Below are positions 55,886 through 64,000 of a stretch of 64,000 nt of DNA, in pieces. The DNA is taken from NCBI GenBank assembly GCA_029204225.1, contig CM055099.1, positions 46,530,929 to 46,594,928 of the forward strand. The letters are read 5' to 3'. A model generated the notes under the pieces. The model was not told the DNA's origin. It saw only the letters and a program-made list of their open reading frames with translations, and made no database searches. The position numbers and the translations under genes are program-made. The first letter of the stretch is position 1. Each line of letters opens with the position of its first letter. The stretch is from Diphasiastrum complanatum (Eukaryota; Streptophyta; Lycopodiopsida; Lycopodiales; Lycopodiaceae).

Positions 55886-58800
55886 ATGAAAACTAGCAAA
55901 GACGACGTATCAGAGAATAGCTGCATTGTTTGGCCCCCTGTGGTGATAATTGAGAACACCAGGCAACTTAAAAAGTCTCCTAAATGTAGTGCGCTGAAAA
56001 ACAAAGAAGTCGGGAGTAATTTTAGTGGGCTGAAATGCAAAGAGATTCGGGCTTTTCTAAAACGTGTGTGTAGCGTTGAATATAGCAGTGTTATACCTCT
56101 CTATGATATTAGAGGTCCCAAAGGAAAGACTCTCGTAACCTTTCCTGGAAACGACCTTGGATATGCCAATGCTCGAACTCTGAATGATTGCTTCCAGCGT
56201 ATGGGGAGGGGCCGGAAGCAATGGATGAAGGTGATGCCAAAGGATTTCTCTACCTTTGAAGGTTGGAACACTAAAAACCTTGTGGCAAAGTATGGGAGCA
56301 GAATTCTTTATGGATATATTGCAAGACCGAAAGACATGGAACAGCTTGATCCTCACAAAAAGACACTAAAAAATTGGTCCGCGGGTAATCCCGAAGAGAA
56401 GGTGCACAGACCAGTAAGGCAGCGAAATCAAGTAATCCTACATCTACTTCATTGATTTCTATCTGGTTCCATGCTTGTTGTCTTAACTCCCATCACTCAA
56501 AAGCTATAGCTTGTTCAAACATTATTCTGGGAGTGTTCAACAGGCAAACGTATCAAATCTCTTTCTTCACAGTTCCAACAAAAGCTATCTCAAATCGTCT
56601 CAAAAGCGAGTAAAAGCACTGAAGTCAAATTTACTTTGTGGACCTGATAATGACTATTTTGTAATCTCAACTCAGGTGCTATATAATTGAGATTCTGAGT
56701 TGTTCCCAGAGACTTGTAAGGGTGAAATTCTCAAAGCCAAGGACGATGTAAACTGAAGATACATGGTGTTCTATTTCCCTGGCCTGTGGAGAGACTGGAT
56801 TATCGATTACATATTTCGACTATTTCTAGGCTTCAAAGCAGCTCTTTGGTCTTGCAAAAATGCCTAGCTATCAGACCATGACAATTTATAATCTTCCAGG
56901 TTTTAATCAGTAATTCAGATTAGCCTAGGAGCCTGTAGGTTATGGGATCATATCTAACTTAAACATCCACATCAGTGAATTTGAGGCTGTAACTCGATCG
57001 ATAGTTCTTATATTGAAAACTAAGACATTACGCTAAGTGAAAGAATTTCCTTAAGAATGCATGCAAGAGAAGATAATGTGACCATTGTAAATGAACAAGA
57101 TGGTTTTGCGAAATATTGCGATCATGCTCATGTCTATTTGTGCTGTATGTTTCATTTGGCACGTGAGAATCTGGACTCATTTGAAAGGAAGTAAAGGACT
57201 TTCTTTTCAGGTGCTGTTGTTCATGCTGTTAATAAAACCACTCAGATGTTATGTGTTTCGAAGAAGTGGTGCCCATTTTACATTCTCTTATCATTTTTTA
57301 AGTGATTTTTGTTGTGTCTTGAATCGGTGTTCTAATATGACAGGAAAACCACCTTAATGCAATGTTACAGGCTTACAGCATATGCTGCATAAAACTCACG
57401 ACACAAGATAAAGGAACGCAGGGAAACCAAGATCCAAGAACACAACAAGCCTGCATTTTAATTAACTAGTTCAATTTTTCTTACAAAGAAACTGACCCTA
57501 GACGTCCTTGTATCCGTTTCTCTAGGACTTACATATTACCAAGGAGTAGTCCTGAGGGCTGAGATTGATGAAATGGATGAATGGTGGCCGAAAATTGCAG
57601 TAACTTATTTTGGGCGAATGTGCTTGTTCTAATACTATAGTCTGCAATTCTTCTGCAGGATGCAGAAAACACTGAGGCCAGGCAAAAGGAACTTGAACAG
57701 GTTGCCAAAGAGACCACAAACTACCTTGAGAACGAGAAGACTGGAGTTGACATGCTAAAAGACGCTCTCAATGAGATAAATAAGGAGATTGAAGAGGGAA
57801 GGCAGCGTGAGGAAGTAACAGAAGCTGGACACAGACAAGAAATATTTCTTCCTCTATACTCACCCAAAAAATTCCCAGTCAGAAAACTCACCATATAATT
57901 GACATTAATCGTGGTCAACGCCTTGAATCAATGTCCTTGTATGTAATTTTGTTAGGCTTTTTTTCTTTAAAGAATGTGCTTCTTGCTAATAGACTTGAGT
58001 GAGCTAACTTATGGTTCTTTTCATTTTCTGAAAGCCTCTTATGTGAATATATTGCAGCCCTGAACATTTCAATATGTAACTAGAAATGAGATCCTTTTGA
58101 CAGGCTTCATATGAACACCATTCAACTAAGTAACTGCTTTCATTAGGGAGTTTCTCTTGCTTGCATATTTTCAACAATGAGAACAGCATCTGTAATCTGC
58201 AGATCTTGTATTTGTCAACTATTTCATGAAAAAATAGATTTTATAGATAAGATGCCAGTTAATTCATCATATAAATGAAGTTGCAATTGCTCGCAGTTTT
58301 ACAAAGTCACTGTTTGTGGCTCAACATCTCCACGCCACAGATTAACGAACTTGGCAAGTGCTGCAACAATGATAAGAAGGTTCTCTTTGGCCAATGTTTC
58401 AGCTATTGATACATCTGACAAAAAATAATGATTTTGATGATGGATGGAAAAATGCAGTTATCAGAGAAGAAAAAATCTTTCAAAGAAAATCTCCAGAGAA
58501 GGAAGCTTCAGTATCAGCAGATGGAGCTGGAAGTTACAGCGAGACTGTTTGATAAAAATTCCTCATTATCACGAAATACTGTGAAACAGAAGCAAGAGGT
58601 TTTACATAGCATTGAAGAATCGGAAAGACAGTACGAACAGAAAAAAAAGCATGAGTAAGCAGCCCTTTTACATCCTGACTCATCATTACATTGACTCAGG
58701 CATAGGCATCTTTTTTATGATTTGAACTGATTCTTTCATTATCCCAACGGCGCACGGGGGTTAATATTCTAGAAAATCTGTGAGCAAAGCTAATCTATGT

Positions 58801-59976
58801 GGGTGGCAATGTTGATTGCATCACATAATTTTGAAGGATTTGGAGACCAACACCAAGCCTCTCAAGTTCATATGCACCCACATTGTTGGTCTCTCATCAG
58901 CACTACACCACTAAATTGGATTTGTGCAATTTTGTTTTGTTCATGATTTTGTCTGCCGTAGTGCAGGATGAGACAGAAGGAAGCTCTAGAAAAGATGGCA
59001 CACAATCGTGACCAACAGATCCTGATGGAGGCAAGGCTTACAGAATTCAAAATACAAATGCGTGAGAGGACATTAGAGTTACAGGGGCAGCATCGCAAGG
59101 AACAAATGAAGGTCAGTAAAAGACGGCTCGAGTTCCTTTTTGGGGTGTCATTATCCTGGAGGGTTAGTGATACATTCAGTTTTGGAAAAGTGACTACCTT
59201 GAAATTGTGACAGAGCATTGGTAATATCAAATTTATACCTGTGAATTGCATGCACAAATCAAACGATATGCTAGAGAGTGTTGTCATTGAGTATTCCAAA
59301 ATTAATTATGATGTTTTGTCTGGGTTACACCAATGTTTGTATTCAAGTTCAGAAAAGTTCCAGTCAATTAGTTTTTTGACATCGTATTATCTACTTATAG
59401 AGCTCAACAGACTTAAGTGCACAACCATGTGGTGCTGAGTCTAAATGATGTTGTTCTCAGCTCAAGGAACTCATACAAAGAGAAAGGGAGGAGTTTTTGC
59501 AGCAGCATTTAGCACTTCGAACTGAATTGGAAACCAGGACCGAAGCAGTTAGAAGTGAAACAAAGCGACTAAAAGCTGACAATGAAAGCACTAATGTAAA
59601 TACCTTCACCACTTCTACATTTGATCTCTTTTCTTGTTTAAAACTTCATGAAGGTATTTTTAGATATGTGGATCAACAAGTTACTCTTAGGCAAAATCGT
59701 TGTAGTTTTAGTAATGAAGAAAAATAATCCTGGTGTCTGGTTACGTCCTAGCTAAGATTCTGAGACAGTGCTTATACAGCGTATGCAGAACAATGTGTGT
59801 GGTGTTTGCATGTGTGAATTTGGGCCAGATAACGCCTACTTCGAAGCATGCGGCCATGCCAACGTTTGTATCGAATGTGCAGAAAGCATGTGACAATGGA
59901 AAAAAAGGCATGTCCAACTTGCAAAACTACTCAGAAAGAAACACCAACCAAATCTCCTGTCAATATGTACCTTTGA
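55886..59976 (+). CDS. XS domain, coiled coil and RING finger protein (six exons)
   Basis: Proposed exons: 55886-56413 (176 codons), 57659-57814, about 58456-58654, 58967-59111, 59461-59595 and 59780-59976. Each has an AG/GT border, and phases agree across the junctions I could check. Exon 1 is an XS domain (CIVWPPVVIIENTR, then TFPGNDLGYANARTL, then ILYGYIARPKDMEQLDPH), the RNA-binding fold of SGS3 and FDM/IDN2 proteins, which act in plant small-RNA pathways. Exons 2-5 form a coiled coil (ARQKELEQVAKETTNYLE; MELEVTARLFDKNSSLS; RDQQILMEARLTEFKIQ; REREEFLQQHLALRTELE). Exon 6 encodes a C3HC4 RING (CGVCMCEF, CGHANVCIEC, CPTCK). A one-base frameshift gives TGA at 59891 before the last cysteine pair, so this is a pseudogene, a truncated allele or a sequencing error. 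The exon 3 start is uncertain, and a zf-XS domain upstream was not found. Confidence 0.7.
56414..57658 (+). other. Intron 1 of the XS-RING gene
   Basis: Starts GTAAGG and ends TTCTGCAG. Both flanking exons are in phase 0. A hydrophobic open stretch at 57091-57357 inside it is regarded as chance. Confidence 0.65.
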
Positions 59977-60036
59977 CTTGTTCTCTTTCAACTTACACAT
60001 CACATACGATCTTAACTATCTACTTAAAGGCATGAG

Positions 60037-60300
60037 GCATAGAAATTTTTGCTTTAAAGCCTCAAAAAGATTTCACCAGTCAGCCTCTTTGATGGCTCGT
60101 TGGGATGGCTTGGTTGCTCAATCTAACTAGATCCATAATAGTTTGCATATTTTACTGCATCTGATCTTTGCAAATTTTGTGTTTTGGAATGCTGTTCAAA
60201 AGCCAAATAACATGAGCTAGATAAAGCATGAGTTAGATAAATATGCATGCATACAACGAGCGCCAATATAACTATGAATCATGTATAGTCCACTGATGGC
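60037..60300. other. Unassigned DNA downstream of the XS-RING gene
   Basis: No coding sequence or element was recognised. Confidence 0.4.
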
Positions 60301-60302
60301 TA

Positions 60303-60520
60303 CTTCAAGTGATAACTCATGTTTGCACTGGTTCTCCTGTCATGCCTTATGAGGATAGGTGAATGTATACTTGTCCCGATGACAAAATAATCATTATCAT
60401 TATCATAATTATTGGTTCTTCAAGTGATAAATCATGTTTTCATTGGTTCTCCTATCATGCCTTATGAGGATAGGTGAATGTATACTTGTCCTGATGACAA
60501 AATAATCCTTATCATTATTT
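60303..60520 (+). repeat. Tandem duplication, period 115 bp
   Basis: CTTCAAGTGATAA at 60303 recurs at 60418. About 100 bp of each copy match with few changes, including TGCCTTATGAGGATAGGTGA. Confidence 0.9.
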
Positions 60521-61129
<609 letters not shown>

Positions 61130-61368
61130 TCAATTTCACTCCGACAGTTCTCAGGAAGGAAGCTGCAGTTTGTGCGTACTCTAACCCCTGCCTCGGTTGA
61201 TAATGTCGCAGCAAGGTCAAAGAAAACAAACAATATCAGACATTTATCAGGTTTGGAAGTGTTTGCTATTCTTTGAGATGGATTAGATTGACTCAGTTTT
61301 GGCTGTATGCTTTACGAAAGATAAGAATCAGGATGAGCAATGCACTTGAGATGATTATTTTGTCCGTT

Positions 61369-61705
61369 TTTTCATTAGAGTTTTAATTTCAGGAAGAATG
61401 CAATGTTGCAGGTCAACTATCAGAAAATATCTGATAACTGCATTTTAGATAATATTATGCTGTTTTTTCATCATCAGGGTTTGATTTCAGAAAGAATGTA
61501 TATTATGCAGTTTTTTCAGCATCAACGTTTTTATTTCAAGAAGTATGCATGTCATGCTGTTTTCTTTTATTTGGTTTTGATTTCAGGAAGAATACAATGT
61601 TGTATGTCAACTATAAGACAACATATGATAAATGCGTTTGAAATAATATTATGTTGCTTTTTTGTCATTAGAGTTTTGATTTCGAGGAGAATGTAATGTT
61701 ACAGG
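61369..61705 (+). repeat. Diverged repeat units of about 47 bp
   Basis: Units built on TTTTTTCATTAGAG, then TTGATTTCAGGAAGAATG, then CAATGTTGCAGG start at 61369, 61464, 61511, 61559 and 61657. Two of them are followed by a second shared block of about 48 bp (TCAACTATCAGAAAATATC and its variant). Confidence 0.75.
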
Positions 61706-62039
61706 CCAGCTTGCAGGCAATATATATTATTCAAACAAGTTTTTTTTTTTACAAATTTACACATAAAAAAATACATTTATATTTAAACATAAAAACAAAA
61801 TTCAAATCTCTCTCTCCCTTTGTAAGGTTGGTACAAGGAGTGATCAGGATTCATAGTGTGATACTTGAGTCTCCTCAGCAATAAATCTTCATGGATCAAT
61901 GGAAGCGATCAATATTGAGTGAGGAAAACATCACTGTGCTTGCGTTGATCAGTTCATATGAATTGTATGCATATGATTCCCTTTGGACCATAGCGAACAC
62001 ATTAGACGGTTTTCTTAATCAAAAACTTGTTTATCTCAT

Positions 62040-62600
62040 TTTCACCCTCAAAACGTTTTCCCGATGATGCAGGAGGACAAACGGATGAAGTCATGTGACC
62101 AATCAAAAGTGGAAAATCCATGAAATTGGTCCAATCATATTCAAGGGCCCTTATGTCACTAGACCAATCAAATTAGGAGGCGATTTGTAAGGGGTCCAAT
62201 CAAATTTCATGTGGACTACACCTCTTGTGGCTCGAGCTAGTATTTGAGAGAGATTGAGAGTGATTCATAGTGAGCTTTTTGGAGAGATTTGGAGATTCTA
62301 CACTTAGAATTCTTGTTGTATTCTCTCTCTACCCAAGGAGCCATACTTGTATTCTCTCTCTACTCGAGAGCAAGCCATAATTTTACTTAGTTTTTTCAAT
62401 CACAAGTTGCCTTCACATGTGTATGATGAGTGGTGAATGTTTTATGCATGTATTTAGTGCTCTTGCCCTAGTATTGCCAAGCTAGAATCAATCTATATAT
62501 TTGGTGTTGAATTTATGTGCAATCACTCACACTTTAGGAGATCATTCACATTATTTGGGATGTCCCCACACGTGTGAAAACTTCACATTTCTCCTTGATC
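62040..62600 (+). mobile_element. Copia LTR-like segment
   Basis: Four CCAATCA boxes in about 120 bp (62099-62210), CT-rich blocks after about 62310, and a CACACGTGTG palindrome at 62577-62586 like that near the C2 LTR end. No PBS follows. Boundaries are not defined. Confidence 0.4.
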
Positions 62601-62629
62601 CAAAGAGTCCATTAATGTTTACTAAGTCT

Positions 62630-62800
62630 CATTTGTTGTAGTGGCACTATTCAACTCCATAATGAGTTCATTTGACACATTTATTTTGGTGATGTGCAGA
62701 GCTCGTCTAGATTTCTTGTCAAATATTAAACCTTCTTGTGCTTCTTGAAGCCTTTTCTCAATATTGTGCACAGTATTCATCAGGTCCTATACTACAAGTA
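62630..62800 (-). pseudogene. Copia gag scrap
   Basis: The minus-strand reading LMNTVHNIEKRLQEAQEGL, then FDKKSRRALHITKINVSNEL, aligns with the C1 gag (LMDIVAEIEERP..., FDKKAKRALHIIKMNVTNEL). About 55 codons. Confidence 0.75.
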
Positions 62801-62929
62801 CGTTTTTCATCAAAATCTTTCAACTGGATTTATTGAAGAGGTCAATCTGTCCTTAGATTTAAAGACTATGCTGCCACTCAATGCCATTAAACTAGAGTGT
62901 AGAAAACTAATTCAAACTTGATGAAATGA

Positions 62930-64000
62930 AGATGATATGCATATGCTCTAATCTTGCACACTTAAAAAAATAGAAAAAATTATTATGATTGACAATTGAA
63001 TTCAGCATAGACAAGAGACAATAAACTCAAATCCGAAAATCTGATAATAAAGCCAATACATATGATGATGGTGCTATATAATCCGTGTGTCGGAAAGAGG
63101 TGTGTGAAAGATAGGTCGAACTCGAAAAGAAGCGAACTCGAAAAGAAACAAATGAAAAATATTCGAGTGACAAGAATTAAAACTTTTCGTGCACAACGGA
63201 ATAAACTTATCTTTCTCTTTCTCTATGCATGACTAGGGCCTATCAATTTTGAACAAAACAATAGTGATAGAAATCACATTCGATCTTATAGTAACTAACT
63301 TTGAAATCATTAGTACTACAATGATTACATAGCCAAACATTGAGCATCGAAACATTAGACAAATAATTTGTCGCGAATCACTAGACAAATAATTAGTCGC
63401 GAAGAATTACGGAAATGCATAAATTCTGAGACGAAGCTGAACGCAATAGAAGATAGTATTGATTCAGTATAAAACCAAAACAAAAATAAATGACTACAAT
63501 AAATTGCGGATCGAAGCCACGTACTATAAACAATTTCTGAGTGGCTAAAATGAAAGTCTGAATTAAGCGTAATGCTGATAAGCAATAGCACAATAGCAAT
63601 CTTTAAATAACTCTAAGAAGTGAGCTAGAATGCTCAGGAGTGTTCAAGCTCACAGGCTTGAGAGAGAGAGAGAGAGAGAGAACTAAGTATTCAAATGCTT
63701 AATGAACATCTTCTTTTGACTGATTGAAACTGTATGAATATGAACAGCTATTTATACTAAGAAATAAGGTTGTCAATTGCGATTGCCAGTTGGCTGGTAT
63801 CCGCTGACATCCATTCGGTTTCTTGTCATTGATTGTTGATAAGCGGTGGAAATTGGTCGTAAAGCGTCTGTCTGCATAAATGAACCAAACGGTCACTTCT
63901 GTAGAAATGAACTAAAACAGCCACAGGCGACATTGTCGCAAAAATGCGACATTGTCGAAATTTTGCAAAAAACCCGATAGTGTCTTAAAAACGCATTTAG
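62930..64000 (-). other. Non-coding right end, possibly part of an LTR
   Basis: No coding sequence. Features are two GAACTCGAAAAGAA repeats near 63118-63145, two ACAAATAATTNGTCGCGAA repeats at 63360-63402, a (GA)n run at 63658-63681, a minus-strand TATAAATAG at about 63750-63758 and two GCGACATTGTCG palindromic units near 63925-63958. The content resembles an LTR read on the minus strand, but no element end is visible. Confidence 0.35.

Noticed and set aside
57091-57357. Hydrophobic 88-codon ORF
   Set aside because: It lies inside intron 1 of the XS-RING gene and has no recognisable similarity.

Overview
This is a nuclear DNA window from a land plant, made almost entirely of LTR retrotransposons. 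The evidence for a plant is the class of elements: Ty1/Copia-type elements primed by initiator tRNA-Met (PBS TGGTATCAGAGC) and Ty3/Gypsy-type elements primed by tRNA-Asp. The one recognisable host gene encodes an XS domain, a fold known only from plant small-RNA pathway proteins. I cannot name the species. All calls were made by eye from translations and alignments; nothing was searched.

Layout, left to right. 1-5673: 5' part of a degenerate Gypsy element on the minus strand (G1: RT start, linker, protease, gag, long repeat-rich leader, tRNA-Asp PBS, 5' LTR), inserted in an older Gypsy RT/RNase H fragment (5674-6629). 6633-8640: 5' half of a Copia element on the plus strand (C2: LTR, PBS, leader, decayed gag). 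8702-20845: minus-strand Gypsy element related to G1 (G3: protease/linker fused to integrase, an extra long ORF with coiled coil, PPT, 3' LTR). G3's extra ORF is split by a very young Copia copy (C1b, 10500-16316, TSD GTCCA). 20846-22915: rearranged Gypsy and Copia scraps in both orientations.

22920-44790 is a four-level nest. A Copia RT fragment (C3) is split by a minus-strand element with tRNA-Met PBS (C4, 23730-44552). C4 is split by a nearly complete Gypsy element (G2, 27832-42595, TSD GTAAT). G2's 3' LTR is split by an apparently intact Copia element (C1a, 36119-42549, TSD TTAAA, one 1317-codon ORF). C1a and C1b are the same family; C1b lost the RT catalytic core.

45120-54057 holds more decayed elements: a second, diverged copy of the extra Gypsy ORF (G4), a Copia RT fragment (C6) interrupted by a C4-family LTR (C5), a Copia integrase fragment (C7), and a pair of diverged direct repeats around 1.9 kb of non-coding DNA. 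From about 54.1 kb onward the DNA is more gene-like. An unrecognised 124-codon ORF is followed by a six-exon plus-strand gene (55886-59976). Its exons join in frame to give an XS domain, a long coiled coil and a C-terminal C3HC4 RING, with a one-base frameshift inside the RING. The right end contains simple repeats, a compound (CT)n(AT)n microsatellite, a Copia LTR-like segment and a gag scrap.

How the parts relate: the elements are parasites of one another and do not form a pathway. C1a carries everything needed for its own copying and could in principle serve C1b in trans. The XS-RING gene, if functional, would belong to the RNA-silencing machinery that represses such elements; that link is inference.
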